A DNA stretch of 31,820 bases from Hyphomicrobiales bacterium (GTDB lineage: Bacteria; Pseudomonadota; Alphaproteobacteria; Rhizobiales; Aestuariivirgaceae). The position numbers and the translations under genes were made by a program. A model generated the notes under the pieces. The model ran no database searches, had not been told where the DNA came from, and saw nothing but the letters and a program-made list of their open reading frames with translations. This document shows, one piece after another, positions 7,345 through 15,008 of this stretch. The DNA is taken from positions 1 through 31,820 of the forward strand of contig JAHFPK010000004.1 in the NCBI GenBank assembly GCA_023266715.1, read 5' to 3'. Position 1 is the first letter of the stretch, and each line of letters starts with the position of its first letter.

Positions 7345-8337
7345 ATGAAATACGTTCAACTCGGCAAAACCGGTCCACAGGTTTCGGCCCTCGGCTTGGG
7401 CTGCATGGGCATGTCCGGCACGTATGGCCCGTCCGATCGGGCCGAAAGCATCGCCACAATTCATGCCGCCATGGAAGCCGGTATTACCCTCTTCGACACC
7501 GGCGACTTCTACGGCCTGGGGCACAATGAAATGCTCATCGGCGAGGCCCTCAAAGGCAAGAACCGCGACAAGGCCTTTATCAGCGTCAAATTTGGTGGCT
7601 TGCGCGATCCCGCCGGTGGCTGGACCGGAATTGATGCACGGCCTATCGCCGTTAAAAACTTCCTCGCCTATACCCTACAACGCCTGGGCGTGGAGTACAT
7701 TGATATCTATCGCCCGGCCCGCCTCGATCCTGCTGTGCCCATTGAAGACACCATTGGCGCCATTGCCGATTTGGTGAAGGCTGGCTACGTGCGCCACATC
7801 GGGCTTTCCGAAGTGGGCGCTGAAAGCATCCGGCGCGCTGCGGCGGTTCACCCCATCGTGGATTTGCAGATTGAGTATTCGCTTATTTCACGGGGCATTG
7901 AAGCCGCTATTCTGCCGGCCTGTCGCGAGCTTGGCATCAGTATTACCGCCTATGGCGTCCTCTCACGCGGATTGATCAGCGGCCATTGGCAAAAGGGTCA
8001 GGAAACCAGCAAAGATTTCAGGGCCTTTAGCCCACGATTTCAAAAAGAGAACATCGACAGGAATCTGGCGCTGGTGGAAGTATTGCGAAAGGTGGCCAAT
8101 GCCAAGGGCGCAACTGTTGCACAAATGGCCATAGCCTGGGTTGCTGCAAAAGGCACTGATATCATCCCGCTCGTTGGTTCACGTAAACGTTCGCAGCTCA
8201 ATGAAAGCCTCGGTGCACTTGACCTTAAACTCAGCGCGGAAGACCTTAAGGCGATTGAGCAGGCAATCCCCAGGAACGCTGCGGCAGGAACCCGCTATGA
8301 CGCAAAGCAGATGGCCCATCTCGACAGCGAAAAATAA
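7345..8337 (+). CDS. Aldo/keto reductase (AKR13-like subfamily)
   Basis: 330 aa NADPH-dependent oxidoreductase of the aldo-keto reductase TIM-barrel fold. Seen: LGLGCMGMSGTYGP near the start, FDTGDFYGLGHNE (catalytic Asp and Tyr) near 49-61, ISVKFG (catalytic Lys) near 78, and a C-terminal cofactor loop IIPLVGSRKRSQLNESLGAL. The fourth tetrad residue, His in YYQHRVDP of related enzymes, is replaced: this protein reads IYRPARLDP, placing Ala there. I recall this as a feature of one AKR subfamily rather than an error. The start at ATG 7345 has AGGAG at 7332-7336. Control by the divergent LysR protein is likely. The physiological substrate is unknown. Confidence 0.93.
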   Translation: MKYVQLGKTGPQVSALGLGCMGMSGTYGPSDRAESIATIHAAMEAGITLFDTGDFYGLGHNEMLIGEALKGKNRDKAFISVKFGGLRDPAGGWTGIDARPIAVKNFLAYTLQRLGVEYIDIYRPARLDPAVPIEDTIGAIADLVKAGYVRHIGLSEVGAESIRRAAAVHPIVDLQIEYSLISRGIEAAILPACRELGISITAYGVLSRGLISGHWQKGQETSKDFRAFSPRFQKENIDRNLALVEVLRKVANAKGATVAQMAIAWVAAKGTDIIPLVGSRKRSQLNESLGALDLKLSAEDLKAIEQAIPRNAAAGTRYDAKQMAHLDSEK

Positions 8338-8350
8338 AATCTAAAACACA

Positions 8351-8381
8351 AAGGCCGCGGACTTTTCAAATCCACGGCCTT
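8351..8381 (-). terminator. Rho-independent terminator of rpsU (possibly bidirectional)
   Basis: The arms AAGGCCGCGGA (8351-8361) and TCCACGGCCTT (8371-8381) form an 11-bp stem with a 9-base loop. The one imperfect pair is a G-U wobble on the minus strand but a C-A mismatch on the plus strand, and a U-rich stretch follows on the minus strand. This suggests it chiefly ends rpsU, with possible use by the convergent aldo-keto reductase gene. Confidence 0.7.
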
Positions 8382-8405
8382 CAAAACTCAAAAACTTAAA
8401 CTGGC

Positions 8406-8684
8406 TTAGAAACCGCCGCCAGCTCCATTGCCGCCGCCTGCGCCAAAGCGCTTGGGCTTCTCTATCTTCTTTGGCATCGGTAGCAGACCTTCGCGCTGCA
8501 GCTTCTTGCGGGCCAGCTTGCGCGTGCGGCGCACCGCTTCCGCCTTCTCGCGGGCCTTCTTTTCCGATGGCTTTTCAAAATGTCCGCGCAGCTTCATTTC
8601 GCGGAAAATGCCCTCACGCTGCATCTTTTTCTTGAGGACTTTCAGGGCTTGATCGACATTGTTGTCACGAACTACGACTTGCAA
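8406..8684 (-). CDS. rpsU: 30S ribosomal protein S21
   Basis: 92 aa. The N-terminus MQVVVRDNNVDQALKVLKKK and the following REMKLRGHFEKPSEKK are typical of alphaproteobacterial bS21, followed by a long Arg/Lys-rich tail and a Gly-rich end (GAGGGNGAGGGF). S21 binds the 30S platform near the anti-Shine-Dalgarno end of 16S rRNA and helps translation initiation. The start is a TTG at 8684; GAGG lies 6 bases upstream, which decides it. The gene is monocistronic with its own terminator. Confidence 0.96.
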   Translation of the reverse strand: MQVVVRDNNVDQALKVLKKKMQREGIFREMKLRGHFEKPSEKKAREKAEAVRRTRKLARKKLQREGLLPMPKKIEKPKRFGAGGGNGAGGGF

Positions 8685-8730
8685 GTGCTACCTCGAATTT
8701 GGTCAAAGTTGAATTGGTTTAAACGAAACC

Positions 8731-8755
8731 CCCATTGGGAGCTCCCAAAAGTGGG
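8731..8755 (-). terminator. Palindromic hairpin between purK and rpsU, possible purK terminator
   Basis: TTGGGAGCTCCCAA at 8735-8748 is a perfect 14-bp palindrome flanked by CCCA (8731-8734) and TGGG (8752-8755), which can extend the stem. On the minus strand it lies 20 bases after the purK stop and is followed by GGTTTCGTTT. It could equally be an operator in front of rpsU. Confidence 0.35.
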
Positions 8756-8774
8756 CGTGGCGTACCACAGCCCG

Positions 8775-9857
8775 TCATCCCTGTCGAGGGGTCAACACAT
8801 TTATATGCCCCATCTTGCGGCCCCGGCGGGCCTCAATCTTGCCGTAGAAATGCACGCCTGCGCCGGAACGGCTCGCATAATCAGCCCAATTATCGCTCTC
8901 GTATCCCAGAATATTATGCATGACCACGTTGGAATGGCGGGCCGTGCTGCCCAAAGACCAGCCGGAAATGGCGCGGATATGCTGCTCAAATTGCGAAACC
9001 GCGCAGGCATCCTGGGTCCAATGGCCGGAATTATGAACCCGCGGTGCTATCTCGTTAACGATCAGCTTCGTGCCTGAAACAAACATTTCAATCCCCATCA
9101 CCCCCACATAGTCCAAGGCCCCGATAATCGTCCTGGCCATGTCGCGCGCCTCCTCCGCCGTTGCCCGCGAAATGCTGGCGGGCACCGTTGAGGTCCTGAG
9201 AATATGATTTTCGTGTTGGTTCTCCGGCACATCATAAACCGCAATCGCACCATCCCAGCCGCGCGCCGCAATCACCGAGATTTCCTTGTTGAAAGAAATG
9301 AAGCCTTCGAGAATGGCAGGAGCCTTGCCGATTTCGGCCCAGGCCGCCGCAGCCGATGTCTTTTCCTCAATCTCACTCTGACCCTTGCCGTCATAACCAA
9401 AGCGCCGCGTTTTCAAGACCGAAGGTCTGCCGATGCGGGCAATGGCATCTTCCAGATCAGCTTCGCCATTCACCGCCGCAAAGCGCGCAACCGGAATTCC
9501 CAAACCGGCTATGAAGGTTTTTTCGTCAACCCTATCCTGCGCGGTTTTAAGCGCGGCAGAACTTGGAGCAAGCACCGAAAGTTTTTCAAGAAAGGCCGCC
9601 GTATCGCCCGGCACATTCTCAAATTCATAGGTGACGACATCAACGCTCCTTGCGAATTCCTTCAGTGCCGCGAAGTCATGATAATCCGCCACCATATGCG
9701 CCGCAGAAACCTGAAACGCCGGGCTGTCTTCCTCCGGCGCAAAGATGTGGCACTTCAAGCCGAGCTGGCCCGCGGCAAGCGCCAGCATGCGCCCCAATTG
9801 CCCGCCGCCTAAAATGCCAATCGTCGAACCCGGCGCTAAAGGTTTTGCAAAACGCAT
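8775..9857 (-). CDS. purK: N5-carboxyaminoimidazole ribonucleotide synthase
   Basis: 360 aa ATP-grasp enzyme of de novo purine synthesis; it converts AIR, ATP and bicarbonate to N5-CAIR, the substrate of PurE. Signatures: GILGGGQLGRMLA near residue 15-27, VVTYEFENVP near 75, KTRRFGYDGKGQ in the ATP-grasp region near 147, and EIAPRVHNSGHWTQDAC near 265. The ATG at 9857 overlaps the purE stop (TGATG), so purE and purK are translationally coupled; a TTG one codon earlier is the alternative start. Confidence 0.97.
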   Translation of the reverse strand: MRFAKPLAPGSTIGILGGGQLGRMLALAAGQLGLKCHIFAPEEDSPAFQVSAAHMVADYHDFAALKEFARSVDVVTYEFENVPGDTAAFLEKLSVLAPSSAALKTAQDRVDEKTFIAGLGIPVARFAAVNGEADLEDAIARIGRPSVLKTRRFGYDGKGQSEIEEKTSAAAAWAEIGKAPAILEGFISFNKEISVIAARGWDGAIAVYDVPENQHENHILRTSTVPASISRATAEEARDMARTIIGALDYVGVMGIEMFVSGTKLIVNEIAPRVHNSGHWTQDACAVSQFEQHIRAISGWSLGSTARHSNVVMHNILGYESDNWADYASRSGAGVHFYGKIEARRGRKMGHINVLTPRQG

Positions 9858-10345
9858 CAAGCATCGTCCTTGGGCGTGATGGCAACGCCTGCCGTCTGCT
9901 TCTCGCGCCAGGCCTCAAGTCTTTTGGCAAGCGCTTTATCGCTCAACGCCAGAACGCTGGCGGCAAGCAGGCCCGCGTTCGTGGCGCCCGCCTTGCCGAT
10001 GGCCAAGGTGCCCACCGGAATTCCGGCCGGCATTTGCACAATGGACAGCAGCGAGTCCTGACCCGAAAGCGCCTTCGATTCAACCGGCACGCCAAATACC
10101 GGAAGTGTGGTCAAAGCCGCCACCATCCCGGGCAGATGGGCAGCCCCGCCGGCGCCTGCAATAATCACCTTGATTCCTTCCGCCTTGGCGCCCCCGGCAA
10201 AATCATAAAGCCGCTTGGGCGTGCGGTGCGCTGAAACGATCCGCGAGTCGTGGGCCACGCCCAAAACATCCAGAATTTCAGCGGCATGCTTCATCGTGGC
10301 CCAGTCCGACTGGCTGCCCATGACAATGGCGACAGGTGCTTTCAA
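9857..10345 (-). CDS. purE: 5-(carboxyamino)imidazole ribonucleotide mutase
   Basis: 162 aa class I PurE, which converts N5-CAIR to CAIR. Seen: VAIVMGSQSDWATMKHA at the start, VVSAHRTPKRLYDFA (active-site AHRTP), IIAGAGGAAHLPGM and the QMPAGIPVGTLAIG segment. A longer frame from TTG 10366 would overlap the upstream YdcH-like gene. The internal TTG at 10345, 13 bases after that gene's stop and preceded by AAAGG, gives the normal length and start (MKAPVAIVMGS), so it is chosen. First enzyme of the purE-purK pair. Confidence 0.95.
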   Translation of the reverse strand: MKAPVAIVMGSQSDWATMKHAAEILDVLGVAHDSRIVSAHRTPKRLYDFAGGAKAEGIKVIIAGAGGAAHLPGMVAALTTLPVFGVPVESKALSGQDSLLSIVQMPAGIPVGTLAIGKAGATNAGLLAASVLALSDKALAKRLEAWREKQTAGVAITPKDDA

Positions 10346-10358
10346 AATGCCTAGCCTT

Positions 10359-10565
10359 TCAAGCAATAATGTTGGGAATCAGCATGTTCTCGATCTTTTG
10401 TATCTGGTCTTTCAAATCGAGCTTCATTTTTTTCAGCCGCCTGAGTTGCAGTTGATCGCCTGTTCCGGTTTCCTCAAGCGAGGCAATCGCCGTGTCAAGG
10501 TCACGGTGCTGCTGCAGCAAATTCTGCAGCTTTGACCGAAGCGCAACCTCCTGCAACGTGTCCAT
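10359..10565 (-). CDS. YdcH family protein (DUF465)
   Basis: 68 aa, nearly all alpha-helical coiled coil. The family core LRRLKKMKLDLKDQI is near residues 42-56. YdcH-like DUF465 proteins are short cytosolic proteins of unknown function, often with several copies in Alphaproteobacteria. The ATG at 10565 begins the transcript that continues into purE (13 bases between stop and purE start), so it is probably the first gene of the purine operon. A second DUF465-like gene starts 127 bases away on the other strand. Confidence 0.85.
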   Translation of the reverse strand: MDTLQEVALRSKLQNLLQQHRDLDTAIASLEETGTGDQLQLRRLKKMKLDLKDQIQKIENMLIPNIIA

Positions 10566-10664
10566 AGGCCTTAACCTGCTCCCAAAGCCTTGATTTCAGC
10601 CACCTTCAACTATGCCTTTGAAAGCCGTTCGACAAGCCCCCAAGTCTATGTCATCATGCTGTCG

Positions 10665-10680
10665 TTAACTTGAGCATTAA
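10665..10680. promoter_or_regulatory. TTAA...TTAA pair between the two YdcH-like genes (weak CtrA-like site)
   Basis: GTTAAC at 10664-10669 and ATTAAC at 10676-10681 place two TTAA boxes (10665-10668, 10677-10680) 8 bases apart just upstream of the plus-strand YdcH-like gene. CtrA sites are TTAA-N7-TTAA, so the spacing is one base off; listed only as a possible regulatory repeat. Confidence 0.2.
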
Positions 10681-10692
10681 CGGAGGACATTA

Positions 10693-10872
10693 ATGAACCT
10701 TCAGGCCCACTTGAGTGAGTTGATATCCAAGCATAGAGCATTAGAAAAGGAATTGGCCGACGCAATCGCCCATCCTGCCTCCACCGACCAGGAAATCGCC
10801 GAAATCAAGCGCCGAAAACTCAAGATCAAGGATGAAATCACCAGGCTGGAAAACCAATCCCACGCCGCCTGA
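10693..10872 (+). CDS. Second YdcH-like (DUF465) small protein
   Basis: A 59 aa protein with ATG at 10693 and TGA at 10870-10872, preceded by an excellent GGAGG at 10682-10686 with 6-base spacing. It reads MNLQAHLSELISKHRALEKE and then a helix with EIAEIKRRKLKIKDEITRLE, matching the heptad pattern and the K-x-K-I-K-D-E-I core of DUF465 proteins. Predicted to be one coiled coil, probably self-associating. It faces away from the other YdcH-like gene, so the two may derive from duplication, although identity is limited. Function unknown. Confidence 0.8.
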   Translation: MNLQAHLSELISKHRALEKELADAIAHPASTDQEIAEIKRRKLKIKDEITRLENQSHAA

Positions 10873-10970
10873 CAGGGTTTAGGTCTGAATTACATTAAAG
10901 CGAGAAGGCCAAGCGAGATTCGACCTTCTGCCTGATGTTATATTTTTTTCACTTGTTGCATCTCTCCATA

Positions 10971-10988
10971 GCCGCCCACCGAGGCGGC
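10971..10988 (+). terminator. Hairpin after the second YdcH-like gene
   Basis: GCCGCC (10971-10976), loop CACCGA, GGCGGC (10983-10988), then CTTTCAG. GC-rich stem with a short T run. A looser hairpin (AGAAGG 10903-10908 with CCTTCT 10924-10929) followed by a seven-T run at about 10943-10949 lies just before it and could also end the transcript. Confidence 0.5.
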
Positions 10989-11055
10989 CTTTCAGATTGG
11001 GTTCCAGACTCGAAGGCCAGTGATGGAAAGGGGGAGTAAGAAAACTCAATCAAAA

Positions 11056-11439
11056 TCAAATGCACGCATATCCAACCGCGATAATTACCGCTCCAACAAA
11101 AAATGCGCACGCGGAGATCATTGCTAAGACTCTATGAAACCAGAACCAGAATCTGCGATACGGCATACGCCCCGCATGAGCCAAAGACGACTCTACTCTA
11201 AAAAAGTTTATTGTAGCAGCAAGCAGTATCCCGATTGCAAAGCACACCAAAGCAAAGATGGCTGCTTTCTTTGGACCTGTGCTCTGTTGGAGGATGAACT
11301 GAAGAAGTGTGAGCATTGAAGCGGCCCCAGCGCCATTGATAGTCAGAAGCCCCTTAACTCCTTCATTGGTCATATCCATGCGATTTTGTCTGGCCGATAG
11401 TTTCTCTTGGGTTGCCATTTGCGCACTTTCTTCTTTCAT
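11056..11439 (-). CDS. Small membrane protein of unknown function
   Basis: 127 aa. The N-terminus is polar (MKEESAQMATQEKLSARQNR). About three hydrophobic segments follow: near 28-52 (LLTINGAGAASMLTLLQFIL), near 60-80 (AAIFALVCFAIGILLAATINFF) and near 104-126 (VLAMISACAFFVGAVIIAVGY), with a basic-aromatic loop (RMPYRRFWFWFHR) between the last two. No recognisable family. GTG 11442 and an internal ATG are alternative starts; ATG 11439 has GAGAAG 8 bases upstream. It lies just downstream of the acyl-CoA ligase, cupin and relic, and may be read on the same transcript. Confidence 0.6.
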   Translation of the reverse strand: MKEESAQMATQEKLSARQNRMDMTNEGVKGLLTINGAGAASMLTLLQFILQQSTGPKKAAIFALVCFAIGILLAATINFFRVESSLAHAGRMPYRRFWFWFHRVLAMISACAFFVGAVIIAVGYACI

Positions 11440-11451
11440 CACCTATTCTTC

Positions 11452-11508
11452 TCAAACTTCCTTCGCCTTCTCCCGCAGCTTGAGTTTTTGATTTTTGACA
11501 GAGCTCAT
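11452..11508 (-). pseudogene. 18-codon relic of an acyl-CoA ligase C-terminus
   Basis: Minus-strand bases 11508-11452 read MSSVKNQKLKLREKAKEV then TGA. The last 14 residues match the C-terminus of the acyl-CoA ligase at 12014-13639 (KIQKFKLRDKAKEV), and DNA identity over the last 44 bases is about 38/44. Its ATG overlaps the cupin TGA (ATGA). It looks like the surviving tail of a second acyl-CoA ligase gene, now perhaps translated as an 18-residue peptide by coupling with the cupin gene. Confidence 0.7.
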
Positions 11509-12011
11509 CTCGGTTTGTCCGGCAGACCATTATGAGGTCCGAGTTTGCGCTCCGGCTTGTCCTTCCAGTGTCTTTCACCTATTTCCGCATTTCGCTTTGG
11601 GTGAAGCGGGTAATCGATCCGACTGCGTTCCCGCGATGCTTCACCAACCACAAGTAGGCGCACGTCGCTTTCGCTGTTGTTTATAAATGTATGCGCAATC
11701 CCAGTTCCCGCCGGAAAGCCAACACCATCGCCAGGTTGCAGCCGCTTGAGATAGCCATCAAGCCAAAGGTCGGGCGTGCCTTCAAGCACATAAACAAACT
11801 CTTCTTCATCTGCCTCCGCATGTGGCCAGGATACCCGCCTCCCCGGCAGCAAGCGTTCATGATGGATGCCGAGCCGCATCAGATTTAATTGTGGCGAGAA
11901 CGACGCGCTGATGCAGGTCAGCTCTTCTGAATTTGGATAGTGCTGGTCGTCGCTCCCCTCAATGCGGGAATAATGGGTGACAATTCCGGCAAATCGGTCA
12001 TCTGCAGTCAT
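11505..12011 (-). CDS. Cupin domain protein
   Basis: 168 aa single-domain cupin. The first cupin motif lies near residues 55-80 (HHERLLPGRRVSWPHAEADEEEFVYVLEG), with His and Glu residues that usually bind metal, and the second near 95-115 (LQPGDGVGFPAGTGIAHTFIN). The C-terminal 40 residues are polar (RIDYPLHPKRNAEIGERHWKDKP). Possibly a sugar- or acyl-modifying or sensory protein; the substrate is unknown. ATG 12011 lies 2 bases after the acyl-CoA ligase stop and 7 bases after AGGAGG, so it is the second gene of that operon; an upstream TTG is rejected. Confidence 0.87.
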   Translation of the reverse strand: MTADDRFAGIVTHYSRIEGSDDQHYPNSEELTCISASFSPQLNLMRLGIHHERLLPGRRVSWPHAEADEEEFVYVLEGTPDLWLDGYLKRLQPGDGVGFPAGTGIAHTFINNSESDVRLLVVGEASRERSRIDYPLHPKRNAEIGERHWKDKPERKLGPHNGLPDKPR

Positions 12012-12013
12012 GG

Positions 12014-13639
12014 TCAAACCTCCTTCGCCTTATCCCGCAGTTTGAATTTCTGAATTTTTCCCGTGCTCGTCTTGGGCAGTTCCGTGAACACCACATGCTT
12101 TGGCACTTTGAACTTGGCCAAGCCCTTCCGGCACCACTCCATAATATCTTCCGCACTGGCTACCTTCCCCGGCTTTAACTCCACGAAGGCACATGGCGTT
12201 TCACCCCATTTCTCATCGGGCTTGGCCACAACGGCAGCGGCTTGGATGGCGGGATGTTTGTAGAGGCAATCCTCCACTTCAATTGAAGAAATATTCTCGC
12301 CCCCTGAAATGATGATGTCCTTTGAGCGGTCCTTGAGCTGGATGTAATTGTCGCCATGCATCACGCCCAAATCGCCGGAATGGAACCAGCCGCCCCTGAA
12401 GGCCTCTGCCGTGGCTTTTGGATTCTTGAGATAGCCCTTCATCACGATATTGCCGCGAAACATCACCTCGCCCATCGTCTCGCCATCGGCGGGAACCCGC
12501 GCCATCGTCTCGGGATTCATTACGGTCAAATCCTCAAGCGGAGGATAGCGAACGCCTTGCCGCGCCTTTTTCTTGGCCCGTGCCGGGCCATCAAGCTCAT
12601 CCCACAAAGCCTTCCAGTCATTCACCGTTGCGGGGCCATAGGTTTCAGTGAGGCCATAAAGATGGGTGACGTTGAACCCCTGCCCTGCCATGGCGGAAAG
12701 CACGGCTTCTGGCGGCGGCGCTGCGGCAGTCAGGAACTGCACTGTATGAGCAAGTTTGCGCTTTTCATTTTCAGGCGCATTGAGAATGGTGGACATTACA
12801 ATCGGTGCGCCGCAGAGATGCGTCACGCCATTGTCCGCCAGCGATTCCCAAATCAGCTTTGAGCGCACCCAGCGCAAGGTTACATGGGTGCCGGCGACAA
12901 CCGAAATAGCCCACGGAAAGCACCAGCCATTGCAGTGGAACATTGGCAGCGTCCACAAATAAACCGGATGCTTTGGTATGCCCGCCGCCAGCACATTGCC
13001 CTGTCCCATGAGGTAGGCGCCACGGTGATGGTAGACCACGCCCTTAGGATTTCCCGTCGTGCCCGACGTGTAATTCAGCGAAATCGCTTCCCATTCGTCA
13101 AAAGGCCAAAGCCACTCAAATTCCGCATCACCACTGGCGATAAATTGCTCGTATTCGATCGAACTCAGCCGCTCGCCATCAACCGCAAACTCCGGATCGA
13201 CGTAATCGATAACGATTGGTTTGGGCCCTTTCATCAGCTGAATCGAATTCTTGGAAAGACCTGCGAACTCCTTGTCCACAATCAGGAATTTCGTTTCGGC
13301 GTGGTCCAGGGAAAAGCCGATTGTCATGGCATCAAGCCGGGTGTTCAAGGTGTTGAGAACAGCCCCCATCATCGGCACGCCGTAGTGGCATTCCAGCATC
13401 GCCGGCGTATTGGCGAGGATCACCGAAACCGTATCGCCCTTCTTGATGCCCGCTTTCACCAGCGCCGAGGCAAGCTTCCGCGCCCGCGCATAGAACGTGG
13501 CGTAACTCATGCGCTGCTTGCCATGAATGATTGCAACGTGCTCGGGATAGACCGAAGCCGACCGGGCCAGAAACGAAAGCGGGGTGAGCGGCTGGTAGTT
13601 GGCGGGTGTCTTGTCGAGGTCGATGTCATAGATGGACAT
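12014..13639 (-). CDS. Acyl-CoA synthetase / AMP-dependent ligase (DmdB/FadD-like)
   Basis: 541 aa adenylate-forming enzyme that activates a carboxylic acid to its CoA thioester. Seen: the ATP-binding P-loop YTSGTTGNPKGVVYHHRGA near 190-208, LPMFHCNGWCFPW near 233, HLYGLTETYGP near 330, the GWFHSGDLGVMHGDNYIQLKDRSKDIIISGGENIS hinge near 420-455, and the catalytic lysine of the C-terminal STGKIQKF. The HxNGW motif and overall pattern resemble medium-chain or methylmercaptopropionyl (DmdB-type) ligases; the substrate cannot be fixed. Start at ATG 13639 (MSIYDIDLDKTPANYQPL) with AAGGGA about 9 bases before; the TTG at 13648 is rejected. Confidence 0.93.
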   Translation of the reverse strand: MSIYDIDLDKTPANYQPLTPLSFLARSASVYPEHVAIIHGKQRMSYATFYARARKLASALVKAGIKKGDTVSVILANTPAMLECHYGVPMMGAVLNTLNTRLDAMTIGFSLDHAETKFLIVDKEFAGLSKNSIQLMKGPKPIVIDYVDPEFAVDGERLSSIEYEQFIASGDAEFEWLWPFDEWEAISLNYTSGTTGNPKGVVYHHRGAYLMGQGNVLAAGIPKHPVYLWTLPMFHCNGWCFPWAISVVAGTHVTLRWVRSKLIWESLADNGVTHLCGAPIVMSTILNAPENEKRKLAHTVQFLTAAAPPPEAVLSAMAGQGFNVTHLYGLTETYGPATVNDWKALWDELDGPARAKKKARQGVRYPPLEDLTVMNPETMARVPADGETMGEVMFRGNIVMKGYLKNPKATAEAFRGGWFHSGDLGVMHGDNYIQLKDRSKDIIISGGENISSIEVEDCLYKHPAIQAAAVVAKPDEKWGETPCAFVELKPGKVASAEDIMEWCRKGLAKFKVPKHVVFTELPKTSTGKIQKFKLRDKAKEV

Positions 13640-13698
13640 GGAGCACAATCCCTTGGGTCAGAATTGCCTCATACTGTAAAAATTCGCTGCCAAAGTGA

Positions 13699-13713
13699 AG
13701 CTAAACTTTAGCT
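13699..13713. promoter_or_regulatory. Perfect palindrome upstream of the acyl-CoA ligase
   Basis: AGCTAAA (13699-13705), central C, TTTAGCT (13707-13713). It lies 60 bases upstream of the ligase ATG and 17 bases beyond the stop of the PAP2 gene. Symmetry and position fit a repressor operator; with a one-base centre it is unlikely to fold as a terminator. Confidence 0.3.
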
Positions 13714-13729
13714 GGGGCGCAGTCTGATA

Positions 13730-14860
13730 CTAAGCGTCCATCGCCAGCATGTGGTCGAAATCGCCTTGCGCAGCGGTGCCGTGCCACCAGCGCGAAACCG
13801 GAGCCATGGCAAACCAAATGGCCAAGGTGAGCATCCATGCGAGATAACTGTCCACCGCATAGTGCCAGCCCAGATGAATGGACCCGATAAAAATCAGGAT
13901 GGCGTGGGCGGTGAGCAAATGGCCCGCAAAACGGCTGACCTGGTAGCCCGCAAGTGCAAACAGCAGGGCCGAACCATTGTGCATGGAAGGCATGGCCGAG
14001 ATGCCTCTTACGATCACCGAGTTGTCGACATAGCCCTGCCACAGCTCGTCCTGCACTGGAAGCGCCCAGATCGGCACCACTTCGTTCACGCCACGCAAAT
14101 AGGCCATGAGATCGGCGTAAGGATCAGGCGTGAACCCCAACCGGCCATAAAAGCATGGGCCGCCCGATGAAAACCAGATCGCCAGCACGCCGCCGATAAA
14201 AATCCACATGGCGAAGAAGCTCAGGAAAAACCGGGTGCGGAGTTCACTTGGCCTGTCGGCAAAGGCAAAATGCACCCACATCATCCACGTGACGAGGAAC
14301 CAAAGATTATAATTGATATTGATGAGAAAGGTGATCGGCGCATAGCCCAGCAGGGGCTGCAACCAAACCCATGGTTGGGTGCCGAAGTGCAGAACCTCAT
14401 CCAGGTGGGAAAAATATATATCCCAGGAAAGGGGATTCAGAACCGGAATTGCCGCCTTGAGATTTGCAAACACATACATGAAAACCATCATGATCATGAC
14501 CATGGGAAGGCCATTGGCCATCCGACTTCTGCTGACCAGAAAATCTTTGATGTCTTTCGCCAAGGCAGGGATGGGCCGTTCCGGCTTCACGTGCCTGGCA
14601 ATGTGGTAAAACCGCATAATAAAGACGCACAGAAAAATAAAAACAACGGACAGCCCCAGGAAACCGATTGTAGCCACCAAGAGATTGGTTGGAATGACAT
14701 CGGGGCGCAGATGGAGCAGAACGGTGAAACCGGCGTAATAGACGGTGACAATTGCGATAAAAATGCCGTGCGCCGAAATGCTTTGCCGCAGGAGACTGAA
14801 AAACCCGTTTGCAGGCAAGGCATCAGTTCTTAGGTTCGTGACCGCACGCATTTCCATCAT
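13730..14860 (-). CDS. PAP2-superfamily membrane phosphatase (PAP2_3 / inositolphosphotransferase-like)
   Basis: 376 aa polytopic inner-membrane protein with about eight hydrophobic segments, among them FIAIVTVYYAGFTVLL, LVATIGFLGLSVVFIFLCVFI, MVMIMMVFMYVFANL and FFAMWIFIGGVLAIWF. Near the C-terminus SAMPSMHNGSALLFALAGY followed by GSIHLGWHYAVDSYLAWML contains the His pair and downstream Asp of the PAP2/Aur1-type lipid phosphatase-transferase fold. Such proteins act on phospholipid or isoprenoid phosphates; the exact reaction is not deducible. The ATG 14860 has a modest AGG upstream and two further in-frame ATGs follow. It reads away from the MFS gene. Confidence 0.85.
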   Translation of the reverse strand: MMEMRAVTNLRTDALPANGFFSLLRQSISAHGIFIAIVTVYYAGFTVLLHLRPDVIPTNLLVATIGFLGLSVVFIFLCVFIMRFYHIARHVKPERPIPALAKDIKDFLVSRSRMANGLPMVMIMMVFMYVFANLKAAIPVLNPLSWDIYFSHLDEVLHFGTQPWVWLQPLLGYAPITFLININYNLWFLVTWMMWVHFAFADRPSELRTRFFLSFFAMWIFIGGVLAIWFSSGGPCFYGRLGFTPDPYADLMAYLRGVNEVVPIWALPVQDELWQGYVDNSVIVRGISAMPSMHNGSALLFALAGYQVSRFAGHLLTAHAILIFIGSIHLGWHYAVDSYLAWMLTLAIWFAMAPVSRWWHGTAAQGDFDHMLAMDA

Positions 14861-15008
14861 TCACTGCCTGTACTCAAGTGGCGGCAAATATGGCCAGAAC
14901 GCACTTAAATTTGGTTAAGCCAAACATCTCCTATGGTAAACAATCCGCTAACCCTGTACGTCCAGCGTGCCCCACGCTATTGAGAAATCTGAATTTCTCC
15001 GGATCCCC

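Noticed and set aside
9204..9812. Plus-strand frame opposite purK
   Set aside because: Shadow of purK; no ribosome binding site or family signature.
12884..13711. Long plus-strand frame opposite the acyl-CoA ligase
   Set aside because: Antisense shadow of a clear adenylate-forming enzyme; protein is rich in Arg and His without domain features.
13699..13713. Terminator for the PAP2 gene
   Set aside because: The palindrome has a one-base centre and no T run follows; it is kept only as a possible operator.
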